This document shows positions 1-8,443 of a stretch of 64,000 bases of DNA, in pieces. The stretch lies in NCBI RefSeq assembly GCF_022759505.1, contig NZ_CP094289.1, positions 620,001 through 684,000 of the forward strand, written 5' to 3'. The notes under the pieces were generated by a model, which made no database searches, had not been told where the DNA came from, and saw only the letters and a program-made list of their open reading frames with translations. A program made the translations under genes and the position numbers. Each line of letters begins with the position of its first letter. Position 1 is the stretch's first letter. This DNA comes from Georgenia sp. TF02-10. GTDB taxonomy: Bacteria > Actinomycetota > Actinomycetes > Actinomycetales > Actinomycetaceae.

Positions 1-1367
1 TCGGCTTTCTCCTGCATAAGCACCCGGATCGCGTACAGGTCTTCCAGCAGTCGTTCGGCAACGTCACGGTGTTCTACCCCGAGGCCACCGAGGCACGGTG
101 CACCGTCGCGCTCATGCTGGAGGTCGACCCCGTCCGGCTGGCCCGCTCCCGGGCCAAGAACACACCCGACTTCAGCCTGGCCCAGTACGTGAACGACCGC
201 TCCTATGCCGCGTCGTCGCTGCTCGCGGTGGCGATGGCCGATGTGTTCAGCACGGCCCGGAGCGGCCGCTGCGATGCCAGGCAGGAGCTCGCGGACTCCG
301 TGATCCCGCTCGAGATCGTATTGCCGGTGCTTCCGTGCCGCGGCGGGGCCGACATCGCCCACCGGCTCTTCGAACCCCTGGGCTGGGTGGTCGACGCCGA
401 GCCCATCCCTCTCGACGATGCCTTCCCCGACTGGGGTCACTCGCGGTACGTCCGGCTGCGACTCTCGGGCCTGGTGCGTCTCGCCGACGCGCTCAACCAG
501 CTCTACGTTCTGCTTCCCGTGCTCGACGAGTCCAAGCACTACTGGCAGGGCCCCGACGAGGTCGACAAGCTGATGCGGTCTGGACAGGGCTGGCTCGCGA
601 GCCACCCAGACGTCAACCTGATCATGCAGCGCTACCTCGGTCGCCACGGCGAGCTCACCCGTGCCGCACTCGCGCGTCTGGCAGAGCTCGGCGACGACGT
701 CGAGGAGGCGATCGAGCCCGCCGCGGACGAGGAGCTCCGCCAGCCGAAGCAGCAGCGGCTCTCCCTCAGCCAGGAGCGTCACGAGGCGGTCCACCGGGTG
801 CTGCTGGACCTGCGAGCCCGGTCGGTCATCGACCTCGGCTGCGGCACCGGCCAGTTCCTCGACCGGCTGATCATGTCACCGCAGTTCACCCGGATCGCTG
901 GGTCTGACGTCTCCACCCGCTCGCTGCGGAACGCGGCCCGGCGGCTGCACCTGGACCGCATGAGCGAGCGGCAGTCGGCGCGCGTCTCGTTGTTCCACGG
1001 GGCGCTCACGTACGAGGACGAGCGGTACGCGGGGTTCGACGCCGCGGTGCTCATGGAGGTCGTCGAGCACGTCGACCCGTCCCGCCTGGTGGCGCTCGAG
1101 CATGTGGTGTTCGGCGCGGCGCAGCCGGGCGCCGTCGTCGTCACCACGCCCAACCGTGAGTGCAACGCGCTCTACGACGGACTGGTGGGCATGCGGCATC
1201 CCGACCACCGCTTCGAGTGGACCCGTCAGGAGTTCGCGGACTGGTCGGACCGAGTCGCCGTGACATATGGGTACGTCGTCGAGAGGCGCGGCGTCGGCGA
1301 CCTGGATGCCACGCTCGGCACCCCGACCCAGATGGCGATCTTCGAGCGCAAGGGAGGCGGCCGGTGA
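1..1367 (+). CDS. hen1: 3' terminal RNA ribose 2'-O-methyltransferase Hen1 (5' end missing)
   Basis: The reading frame is open from base 3, before the first in-frame start codon at 69 (GTG), and the upstream codons read like the family (GFLLHKHPDRVQ), so the window edge cuts the gene. The N-terminal half matches the bacterial Hen1 leader domain (FYPEA near the edge). The C-terminal half is a class I methyltransferase with SAM motif IDLGCGTGQFL, the metal-binding EVVEH motif characteristic of Hen1, TTPNRECN, and the later HPDHRFEWTR histidine. Known role: in complex with Pnkp it methylates the 2'-OH at the 3' end of a cleaved RNA before ligation, so the repaired site resists re-cleavage. It overlaps pnkp by 4 nt (GTGA). 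GC and codon use look lower than in the genes after 9 kb. Confidence 0.96.
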   Translation, partial: GFLLHKHPDRVQVFQQSFGNVTVFYPEATEARCTVALMLEVDPVRLARSRAKNTPDFSLAQYVNDRSYAASSLLAVAMADVFSTARSGRCDARQELADSVIPLEIVLPVLPCRGGADIAHRLFEPLGWVVDAEPIPLDDAFPDWGHSRYVRLRLSGLVRLADALNQLYVLLPVLDESKHYWQGPDEVDKLMRSGQGWLASHPDVNLIMQRYLGRHGELTRAALARLAELGDDVEEAIEPAADEELRQPKQQRLSLSQERHEAVHRVLLDLRARSVIDLGCGTGQFLDRLIMSPQFTRIAGSDVSTRSLRNAARRLHLDRMSERQSARVSLFHGALTYEDERYAGFDAAVLMEVVEHVDPSRLVALEHVVFGAAQPGAVVVTTPNRECNALYDGLVGMRHPDHRFEWTRQEFADWSDRVAVTYGYVVERRGVGDLDATLGTPTQMAIFERKGGGR

Positions 1368-3865
1368 TTGAGCTGAATATCCCCTCGATGGGGCTCGTCG
1401 TGCTCGTCGGCGTCTCCGGGAGCGGCAAGTCGACCTTCGCCCGAACGCATTTCAAGCCCACGGAGGTCGTCTCCAGCGACTTCTGCCGTGGCCTCGTCGC
1501 GGATGACGAGAACGACCAGTCCGCGACGCAGGATGCCTTCGACGTCCTGAACTATATCGTCGGCACCCGGCTTCGTCGGGGACTGCTCACGGTGGTCGAT
1601 GCCACCAACGTCCAACCGTCCGCGCGGGCCTCGCTGGTCAAGCTCGCCAAGAGCCACGACGTCCTCGTTGACGCGATCGTCATCGACGTGCCGGTCTCGG
1701 TCGCCGTCGAGCGCAACGAGCAGCGGCCGGACCGTGCCTTCGGTAGCGGAGTCGTCTCGCGTCAGCACCGTGATCTCCGACGGTCGCTCCCCAGGCTTCG
1801 GAAGGAGGGTTTCCGCCGGGTCCACGTCGTGCAGGGAGCCGAGGAGCTCGACGCGGTCCGGATCACGCGCGAGAAGCCGTGGAACGACCGCACCGAGCTG
1901 CGCGGCCCGTTCGACATCATCGGTGACGTCCACGGCTGCGCCTCCGAGCTCCGCACCTTGCTGACCGAGCTCGGTTGGACCATCCGGTACGACGGCGGCC
2001 GCGCTGTCGGTGCCACGCATCCCGAGGGCCGGCAGGCGGTGTTCGTCGGTGATCTGGTAGACCGCGGACCTGACACCCCTGGTGTGCTCCGGCTCGTCAT
2101 GGGCATGGTGGAGGCTGGCACGGCGCTGTGTGTCTCGGGTAACCACGAGGCCAAGCTCGTCCGGGCGCTTTCGGGCTCCAAGGTCACCGTCTCGCACGGC
2201 CTCGCGGAGTCGCTGGCCCAGCTCGGCTCCGAGTCGGAGGACTTCCGCCGGCGGGCGCTCTCCTTCATGGACGCTCTTATCAGCCACTACGTCCTCGATG
2301 ACGGCAAGCTGGTGGTCGCTCACGCAGGGCTGAAGGAGTCGTACCACGGGCGTTCGTCTGGGCGGGTGCGCTCGTTCGCGCTCTACGGCGACACCACCGG
2401 CGAGACGGATGAGTACGGCCTGCCGGTCCGCTACCCCTGGGCGCAGGAGTACCGAGGCCGAGCGATGGTCGTCCACGGTCACACGCCGGTGCCGCAGGCC
2501 GAGTGGGTCAACAACACCCTCTGCCTCGACACCGGGGCCGTCTTCGGCGGTTCCCTCACGGCGCTGCGCTACCCCGAGCGTGACATCGTCTCTGTCCCGG
2601 CGGAGCGGGAGTGGTACGAACCGGTGCGCCCGCCGGCGCCCAGGGCCGTAGATCGCGAGCCGTCGGTGCTGAACATCGGCGACGTGGCGGGCACCCGCTG
2701 GTTGGAGACCGCCCATGCGGGCAAGGTCAAGATCCCTGAGGAGAATGCCGCCGCCGCGCTCGAGGTCATGAGCCGGTTCGCCGTCGACCCGCGCTGGCTG
2801 ATCTACCTGCCGCCGACCATGTCCCCCGTGGCCACCTCGAGGCTCGACGGATACCTGGAGCACCCCGAGCAGGCCTTCGAGGAGTTCGCCGGCTGGGGTG
2901 TCACGCGCGTGGTGTGCGAGGAGAAGCACATGGGCTCGCGGGCTATCGCCGTCCTCGCCAGGGACACGGACGTGGCCGAGCGCCGTTTCGGGATCGGGGA
3001 CGGGACGAGCGGCGCCGTCTTCACGCGCACCGGCCGCCCGTTCTTCGCGGACACGACCGAGCTGGTCGATCGGCTGCGGGTAACCGTGAAGCCGTTGTTC
3101 GACTCGCTCGACACCGACTGGCTGGCGCTCGACTGCGAGCTGCTGCCCTGGTCCGCGAAGGCCCTGGACCTCATCAAGGAGCAGTACGCCTCCGTGGGTG
3201 CGGCCGCTCGCCGCGCCCTGCCGGAGGCGCTCGACGTCCTCGAGCGGGCCGGCCGGCGAGGCCTCGACGTCGGTGGGCTCACCGACAAGGTGAGGGCGCG
3301 CCTCGTCAACGCGGAGCTGTTCCGGGACGCGTACGCGGCGTACATCCGGCCCACGGACGGGCTGGCGGGGGTGACGCTCGCGCCTTTCCAGATCCTGGCC
3401 GCGGAGGGGCGGGCGCTCGCCCTGACCGAGCCGCACGAGTGGCACCTCGCCGAGCTCTCCAAGCTCGACGGCGAGCTGATCACGCCGACCCGCCACCGGT
3501 TCGTCGACCTCTCCGCTGCCGAGGAGCGAGAGGCTGCCACGCGGTGGTGGCTGGAGCTCACCGCCGCCGGGGGAGAGGGCATGGTCGTCAAGCCGGCGCA
3601 CCTCAGTGACCGGCGGGTGCAGCCTGGCATCAAGGTCCGCGGGCGCGAGTATCTGCGCATCATCTACGGCCCGGACTACACCGACTCGCTCGACGTCCTG
3701 CGCGATCGCAACCTAGGCAAGAAGCGTCAGCTCGCGCTGCGCGAGCACGGGTTGGGGCTGGAGGCCCTCACCGCGTTCGTGGGTCACGAGCCGCTCTGGA
3801 AGGTGCACCAGTCGGTGTTCGCCGTCCTTGCCCTGGAGTCGGAGCCGGTCGACCCGCGTCTGTGA
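1364..3865 (+). CDS. pnkp: Polynucleotide kinase-phosphatase-ligase Pnkp (bacterial RNA repair)
   Basis: About 833 aa, close to the 870 aa of Clostridium thermocellum Pnkp. The start is GTG 1364, overlapping the hen1 stop, with AGGGAGG at 1351-1357; the open frame extends further upstream but those codons lie inside hen1. Three domains are visible in order. The 5'-kinase has P-loop GVSGSGKST at residues 16-24. The binuclear phosphatase has GDVHG, GDLVDRG, SGNHE and HGHTP. The ligase-type adenylyltransferase has nucleotidyl lysine motif EEKHMGSRA, LDCELLPW, EGMVVKP and KVRGREYLRIIYG. Known role: heals 2',3'-cyclic phosphate and 5'-OH ends left by ribotoxins and seals them, sealing needing Hen1. 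All catalytic motifs are intact. Confidence 0.97.
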   Translation: MIELNIPSMGLVVLVGVSGSGKSTFARTHFKPTEVVSSDFCRGLVADDENDQSATQDAFDVLNYIVGTRLRRGLLTVVDATNVQPSARASLVKLAKSHDVLVDAIVIDVPVSVAVERNEQRPDRAFGSGVVSRQHRDLRRSLPRLRKEGFRRVHVVQGAEELDAVRITREKPWNDRTELRGPFDIIGDVHGCASELRTLLTELGWTIRYDGGRAVGATHPEGRQAVFVGDLVDRGPDTPGVLRLVMGMVEAGTALCVSGNHEAKLVRALSGSKVTVSHGLAESLAQLGSESEDFRRRALSFMDALISHYVLDDGKLVVAHAGLKESYHGRSSGRVRSFALYGDTTGETDEYGLPVRYPWAQEYRGRAMVVHGHTPVPQAEWVNNTLCLDTGAVFGGSLTALRYPERDIVSVPAEREWYEPVRPPAPRAVDREPSVLNIGDVAGTRWLETAHAGKVKIPEENAAAALEVMSRFAVDPRWLIYLPPTMSPVATSRLDGYLEHPEQAFEEFAGWGVTRVVCEEKHMGSRAIAVLARDTDVAERRFGIGDGTSGAVFTRTGRPFFADTTELVDRLRVTVKPLFDSLDTDWLALDCELLPWSAKALDLIKEQYASVGAAARRALPEALDVLERAGRRGLDVGGLTDKVRARLVNAELFRDAYAAYIRPTDGLAGVTLAPFQILAAEGRALALTEPHEWHLAELSKLDGELITPTRHRFVDLSAAEEREAATRWWLELTAAGGEGMVVKPAHLSDRRVQPGIKVRGREYLRIIYGPDYTDSLDVLRDRNLGKKRQLALREHGLGLEALTAFVGHEPLWKVHQSVFAVLALESEPVDPRL

Positions 3866-3990
3866 GTGCTGGGGGAATGCAAGAGAGTGCATCCGGGAAC
3901 CTCCATTTACCTCCGCGTTGAGCCGCCAGAGCCCGTGAGCGATCGGCACAGTCGGGGTTGCCAGCGAGGAGGTTTTCTGACCAACAAAGC

Positions 3991-4041
3991 TGGGGGAGGG
4001 AAAGCAGCAGAGCCTGTGGCTCGCATCTCCGCAGGCCAACC
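3991..4041. repeat. Diverged copy of the tRNA-Pro 3' flank (copy A)
   Basis: Starting TGGGGGAGGGAAAGCAGCAG, this stretch aligns with 7310-7360 beside tRNA-Pro, with roughly 41 of 51 positions identical by eye. It keeps a hairpin (GCCTGTGG / CCGCAGGC). It lies about 125 bp after the pnkp stop and is in the same orientation as the copy at the tRNA. Any tRNA remnant to its right is very weak (TCGGGGTG only). The rest of the 226-bp gap after pnkp shows nothing else recognisable. Confidence 0.5.
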
Positions 4042-4091
4042 TCCCTCGCGGCGAGCCTCTTGGGGCTCGGGGTGCTGGTTCCGGTCGGACC

Positions 4092-4343
4092 TCACCGATG
4101 CAGCGCGTCGAGTCGTGCGTGGATCCACGCGAACGACTCCTGGCCGCTGACGGGCTGCACTGCGCCGCTAAAGACTTCCTCGGCGCGACGATCGACGACG
4201 GCGTCCCACTCGGCGTCGATGTCAGCCGGTCCGGTCTCGGCATCGCGGTCGACGCTGAGGCGGAGCATCCGAGCAGCCACGAGGCGCTCGCCAGGCGTCA
4301 GCCTGTAGCCCGCCTCGATGTAGGCCGCCAGCTCCGGGTTCAT
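4092..4343 (-). CDS. Orphan addiction-module antitoxin-like protein
   Basis: An 83-aa protein starting at ATG 4343. The pattern (LTPGERLVAARML, then AEWDAVVDRRAEEV, then a short G-V-containing segment and a basic helical tail) matches the unstable-antitoxin family found in RelE/ParE-type addiction modules (PF09720, by recall). Its role would be to bind and neutralise a cognate toxin. No RelE-like toxin follows it in the 226 bp before pnkp, and the divergent neighbour is an ABC transporter, so it appears orphaned, perhaps after loss of the toxin gene. The 236-bp divergent region between it and the ABC ATPase should hold both promoters; I see no convincing boxes. Confidence 0.6.
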   Translation of the reverse strand: MNPELAAYIEAGYRLTPGERLVAARMLRLSVDRDAETGPADIDAEWDAVVDRRAEEVFSGAVQPVSGQESFAWIHARLDALHR

Positions 4344-4579
4344 GCATCGAGCCTACGAGGGCGCGGCGACGTCGACCAGGGGCGGGCTGCTCGTCGGCAG
4401 GCTGGAAGCGTCTCGTTCTGGCCCTGGCGGATGTTGCGGCGGGTGCCACAGCTCGTCTCCGGCGTAGGAGGTTGGCTCGCTCGGCTGTGGCTTCTTTGAT
4501 GGGCTCGTGCTTTGGTGCATGTGTGGGCCTCCCGACGGCGCGGAGGAAACGATGGGGCGAGCGAACGGAGAGACTCGAG

Positions 4580-5308
4580 GTGAGTGTTCTCGTAGCGGAC
4601 GGCGTGGTCAAGGAGTTCCGGAACGGGCGTGCAAGGGTGCGCCTCGGCCCGGCATCGTTCGAGGTCGCGGACGGGTCGTTCACAGCACTTGTCGGGCGCT
4701 CGGGTTCGGGCAAGAGCACGATCCTGAACTGCGTTGCGGGCCTGGCCCGGGTGACGGGCGGTCGGGTCGATCTTGGCGGGGTCGACCTGACGCGGCTGCC
4801 GGAGCACAAGGTTGCGCGCCTGCGTCGGGAGGCGTTCGGCTTCGTCTACCAGGACTACACCCTGATCGACAGCCTGACGGGTGCGGAGAACATCAGCCTG
4901 CCGGCGCGGATGTCGCACAGAAAGCTGGATGAGGGCCGGCTCGATCGACTCGCCGCGGAGCTGGGGCTCGCTGATCGTGTCGGTATGCTGACGAGCCGGC
5001 TCTCCGGCGGTCAACGCCAGCGGGTCGCGATCGCTCGGGCCATCGCGAACGACGCCCAGGTGATCTTCGCCGACGAGCCGACTGGTGCTCTTGATCCCAT
5101 CACCAGCGAGGAAGTCATAGGCGTCCTGCTGCGGTCCCTGGACGCCTCGGTCAAGGCGGTGGTGATGGCGACCCACGACCCAGAGCTTGCGGCGCGCGCG
5201 GATACTGTCCTGGTCATCTCTCGCGGTTGCGTCGAGCAGACGCTGCGCCAACCCACCCCGTCGCAAGTCCTGGCAGCGTTGCGCGATACACCCGAGCGGG
5301 CAGCATGA
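4580..5308 (+). CDS. ABC transporter ATP-binding protein (MacB/BceA type)
   Basis: A 242-aa ATPase from GTG 4580, chosen because it gives the usual family length and lies after GGAG at 4567-4570; in-frame upstream starts (ATG 4499) would add a non-homologous leader. It has Walker A GRSGSGKST, Q-loop VYQDY, signature LSGGQRQRVAIARA, Walker B VIFADEPTGALD and H-loop MATHDPELA. This is the LolD/MacB/BceA class that powers export of, or resistance to, peptides and lipids rather than classical uptake. The stop overlaps the permease start (ATGA), so the two are translationally coupled. No binding protein or two-component system is adjacent. Confidence 0.93.
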   Translation: MSVLVADGVVKEFRNGRARVRLGPASFEVADGSFTALVGRSGSGKSTILNCVAGLARVTGGRVDLGGVDLTRLPEHKVARLRREAFGFVYQDYTLIDSLTGAENISLPARMSHRKLDEGRLDRLAAELGLADRVGMLTSRLSGGQRQRVAIARAIANDAQVIFADEPTGALDPITSEEVIGVLLRSLDASVKAVVMATHDPELAARADTVLVISRGCVEQTLRQPTPSQVLAALRDTPERAA

Positions 5309-7092
5309 CGCGCGATCTCCTCAAGGTCGCCTGGGCCGAGCGTGCCACCTACGCGGCACTGCTGGCTGCGCTCACGACAGCCGCGTTGGTGATCGGCGTC
5401 CTTGCCGCACTCGCCACGTCGTTATCGGCATCGTCCCAGGGGGATCCCGCCTCCCTTGCCGTGATCGCCACCGTTGCGCTGATCTCCACCGCGATCATCA
5501 TCGACGCGATCACCCGCCACAGCATCGCCGAGCGCTGGCCGACGTTGCGGCGACTGCGGATGGTGGGCCTCGGCGGCTGGGCACTGCGGGGCTATCTTGC
5601 GCTGGAGAGCGTCGTTGTCGGCTTCGTCGCCTCAGTTCTGGGGTTCGCGGCCGCCCTCGCCATCGCTCCCGCGTTGGTTCCGTACTTGGCATCGCTCGCC
5701 GTCGTTCCCGCCGAGGTCGAGGTTCGGGGCAGTCTGCTCGCCTATGGCCTGGTGCTCGCGGGCATCGTCGTCGTGGCGCTCGTAGGTACCGCCGGGGCCG
5801 CGCGAGCCTCCGCCAAGCGCGAGCCCATCGAGCCGCTCGTCGCCGACGCGGGTCAACGCAGGAGCACCGTCCGTGTGGTGGGAACCGTGGTCATCTCCGT
5901 CTCGGCGCTCGCGGCGCTCGCTGGAGCGGGTACCGCCACGACGCCGGAGAGCGGCTTCTTGCTGGGTCTCCTGGCGACGGCGGCCGCTATGGCTGCTCTG
6001 GGTGCATCGTGGCGCTACCTCTCGGCTGCGGCCGTACGGATGGCCATCGCGCTACGAGGGTCGCGCATGTCGGCCCCGGCCTTGGTCAGTTCCCGCTGGA
6101 CGGCAAGTGCCGCAAGGACGACGACATCGTCCGCCGCCATGCTCGCTCTGGGGCTCACGGTGTTCTTTGGCGGCTACCCGGTTATCACTGACGCCGCAGC
6201 ACGTGACCGGCTCGACGTGGTGCTGTCTGGTGCGAAGATATGGACGAACGACGGCGACGCCACGCCTCCTCGCACGAACGGTACCGTCACGCTCACCCAG
6301 GTCGATGTCGAGCTCGCGGGTGCCGGCGCGGCCGAGCCGGCGCAGGTCCTCACTGTTGCCGATGCCAAGAACCTTCTTCGCAGAACGACCCTGTCGGGCT
6401 CCGTTACTCCTGGGCTCGTTATGACAGCGGAACGTGCAAGCACCCTCGATGCCTACGTCGGCGATCGGTTCCCGGTCGCCCTTCCCGCACAGAATGACAT
6501 CGTCGAGCTGCGACTGGTCGTGATCACCGCGACGCCGGGAACCTGGGGCGACTTCTTCATCACCGACACTCGGGTGCGGACGCCGTCGGGGCCAGCGACC
6601 GTAGTCGCCTGGGAGGATGTCCAGCTCGGAGAGGGTTGGACTGGTCAGCCGGCGTCGCAGTGGATCCAGTCGCTCCCGGCCGGTGCGGCCGTCTCGGCCA
6701 CCGGCGGGCAGGGCCAGGACGAAATCGGTCTCCTCATCGGTGCGCCGCTCGCGCTGTTCACGGCCTTGGCCGTCTCTTCGACCATCATTTCCACCCATGC
6801 GCGGCGTAACGAGATCAACAAGCTCGGACGGGTGGGAATGGCAAGGAGTGCGCTCCTGAACGCACTTACGCGTCAAGCACTTGCGACCACCCTACCCGCC
6901 CTGGCTATCGCATTCATTGCTAGTGTCGCTCTGGTGCTTGCCGCGACACGGCCCTATCTCCGCAGCCTCGACATCGGGTATTCGGGTGTCGGCCCCGTGT
7001 CTCAGTACGCTTGGGTCGCCGCCACGCTCATAGGAACCACGATCATCGCGACGCTCGGTTCGGCACGTCCTGCCGTCTTCCAGCGACGGTGA
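5305..7092 (+). CDS. ABC transporter permease, FtsX-like (BceB-type layout)
   Basis: 595 aa from ATG 5305, overlapping the ATPase stop. Hydrophobic segments lie near residues 13-39, 47-65, 90-125 and 145-165, with further pairs up to about residue 300. A large soluble segment (about residues 305-480) follows, and then three C-terminal membrane helices. About ten helices with one big extracytoplasmic domain before the last three resembles BceB-type antimicrobial-peptide transporters more than four-helix MacB. Substrate is unknown; peptide detoxification or export is inference. An FtsX/MacB-like permease is the safe call. Confidence 0.85.
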   Translation: MTRDLLKVAWAERATYAALLAALTTAALVIGVLAALATSLSASSQGDPASLAVIATVALISTAIIIDAITRHSIAERWPTLRRLRMVGLGGWALRGYLALESVVVGFVASVLGFAAALAIAPALVPYLASLAVVPAEVEVRGSLLAYGLVLAGIVVVALVGTAGAARASAKREPIEPLVADAGQRRSTVRVVGTVVISVSALAALAGAGTATTPESGFLLGLLATAAAMAALGASWRYLSAAAVRMAIALRGSRMSAPALVSSRWTASAARTTTSSAAMLALGLTVFFGGYPVITDAAARDRLDVVLSGAKIWTNDGDATPPRTNGTVTLTQVDVELAGAGAAEPAQVLTVADAKNLLRRTTLSGSVTPGLVMTAERASTLDAYVGDRFPVALPAQNDIVELRLVVITATPGTWGDFFITDTRVRTPSGPATVVAWEDVQLGEGWTGQPASQWIQSLPAGAAVSATGGQGQDEIGLLIGAPLALFTALAVSSTIISTHARRNEINKLGRVGMARSALLNALTRQALATTLPALAIAFIASVALVLAATRPYLRSLDIGYSGVGPVSQYAWVAATLIGTTIIATLGSARPAVFQRR

Positions 7093-7139
7093 GGCCGGTT
7101 CTCACGAATGTGAGGCCGACAGGACTGATGCATGGACGG

Positions 7140-7288
7140 ACGCTATGGCGGGCCGGGCGCCTCCACGGCGCGCACGCTGTGACCGAGGGGGAGCGCCGGC
7201 TGCGGGACGGCACTGTCACCTCGGGGAGCGAGAAGAGTTCGTGGCTGACGACGGCGCGCAGCTGGGCGACGTGGTTCGGGACGGGCAC
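7140..7288 (-). pseudogene. Decayed NUDIX hydrolase N-terminal fragment
   Basis: From GTG 7288 the minus strand reads VPVPNHVAQLRAVV and then SHELFSLPEVTV, which resembles the start of actinobacterial NUDIX hydrolases (an approximately 20-residue helix, then a beta strand before the substrate region). After that the frame breaks. A neighbouring frame gives GHSVRAVEAPGPP, comparable to the segment leading into a NUDIX box, and ends at a stop. No GX5EX7REUXEEXGU box can be found. I read this as a short remnant between the ABC genes and the tRNA terminator. The resemblance is by eye and could be chance. Confidence 0.3.
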
Positions 7289-7309
7289 CGGGCAGGTCGC
7301 GCGTGCGGA

Positions 7310-7360
7310 TGGGGGAGGGAAGCAGCAGGGCCGGTGGTCTGCGCTTCCGCAGGCCACCGG
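7310..7360. repeat. tRNA-Pro 3' flank (copy B)
   Basis: The partner of 3991-4041: a TGGGGGAGGGA-AGCAGCAG block followed by the terminator hairpin. Copies A and B bracket the antitoxin, the ABC genes and the NUDIX remnant, which is the arrangement left by insertion next to a tRNA 3' end. Divergence is high enough that an old duplication or shared terminator ancestry is equally possible. Confidence 0.5.
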
Positions 7361-7364
7361 CCCT
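7327..7364 (-). terminator. Terminator downstream of tRNA-Pro
   Basis: AGGGCCGGTGG (7327-7337) pairs with CCACCGGCCCT (7354-7364), and the loop carries a further CTGCG/CGCAG pairing around cttc. It sits 5 bp past the tRNA 3' end. It is a strong GC hairpin without a T run, as is common in high-GC actinobacteria. Confidence 0.75.
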
Positions 7365-7369
7365 CTCGG

Positions 7370-7443
<74 letters not shown>

Positions 7444-7630
7444 AGCCGGACCAGGATAGCCGAGCGCCCGGGCGGTCGGGAAACCGGCGTGGCCGGTTGA
7501 GACGGACGCCACGCCCGCGGCCGGCCGCGGCGGCGCCATGGATGACCGCCGTCGGAGATCGGCCGCCGTCGTCGCGGACGCGCACACCAGGAGGAGGCGC
7601 CGGCGGGCCGGGCGTGGGATCGGTGGCCAG

Positions 7631-8443
7631 TCAGTAGCGCAGCGCGCCGGGGAGCACCTCGAGCTCCCAGTCTGTGGTGACGGCGCGGAACGGGGCGCCG
7701 TCGATGTTGAGGTCGTCGATGGTCTTGGGGTCGTTCTGTCCGGGCGTGAGGCCGTCGTCGGCTCTGCGGTCCCACCAGGCCCAGCAGGTGCCGTACCCGG
7801 TCGTGGAGGTGAACTGGATCCCGAGCGGGAGCGAGCCGTCGAAGAGCGTCTGGCCGCGGACGTGCTGCGCGAGGAGGGTGGTGACGGCACGGTTCTCACT
7901 GGTGGTTCCACTGAGAGTGAGCAGCGGGACCCCGGCCTGTCGTAGCGGTTCGGCAAGGTCCAGCCCAAGACGGTTGAGCGTGGTCCTGTGGTGGATGTGG
8001 ACCCACCAGCCCTCGGCTGGCATGGCGACTCGGTGCAGGGAGCGGCTCATCTGCCAGTCCGCACTGACGGCCCAGGGGCGTTCCCGGCCGTTGACGGCAG
8101 CCTGGTCGCAGACGTTGGCGATGTACTCCTCCACGCTCATGCCGATGGCGTCGGCATCAGCCTGCAGGGCGACGCGGGCGGCCCGGAAGTCCTGGAGGAC
8201 CTCAGCAAACGCGGTGCTCGCCCGCTCGGCGAAGTAGACCGTGCGCCCGATGGTGTCGAACCGGCCCCGTCGGTCGGGCAGCTCCGCGGGCAGCGGTCCA
8301 ACATGCTCGTTCACGCGCACGGCAAGGATGCCGCCGGAGCGGGTGTAGCGCTCCTGGGCGACGCGCCAGCCGTCTTGGCCGCGGGCCGGCACGAGATAGA
8401 GGCCGGTGCAAGGACAGACACGGGACCGTGGGGCGGCGCTCAC
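7631..8443 (-). CDS. RES-domain toxin of a Xre-RES toxin-antitoxin pair
   Basis: 270 aa from GTG 8443, which overlaps the antitoxin stop (GTGA). RES-family features are visible: GRFDTIG with YFAERASTAFAEVL (conserved Arg and Glu), a middle region ending TLSGTTSENRAV, and the C-terminal GIQFTSTTG...CWAWWD block with the conserved serine region. RES toxins such as MbcT deplete NAD+ by phosphorolysis or glycohydrolysis. The protein is longer than minimal RES toxins (about 150-190 aa), with an N-terminal arm of about 40 aa. It sits downstream of its antitoxin in a two-gene operon. Its exact NAD+-degrading chemistry is inferred from the family. Confidence 0.85.
   Translation of the reverse strand: MSAAPRSRVCPCTGLYLVPARGQDGWRVAQERYTRSGGILAVRVNEHVGPLPAELPDRRGRFDTIGRTVYFAERASTAFAEVLQDFRAARVALQADADAIGMSVEEYIANVCDQAAVNGRERPWAVSADWQMSRSLHRVAMPAEGWWVHIHHRTTLNRLGLDLAEPLRQAGVPLLTLSGTTSENRAVTTLLAQHVRGQTLFDGSLPLGIQFTSTTGYGTCWAWWDRRADDGLTPGQNDPKTIDDLNIDGAPFRAVTTDWELEVLPGALRY

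Noticed and set aside
4472-4579. Longer ABC ATPase starting upstream
   Set aside because: The extra N-terminal residues have no counterpart in the family and GTG 4580 has a ribosome-binding sequence.
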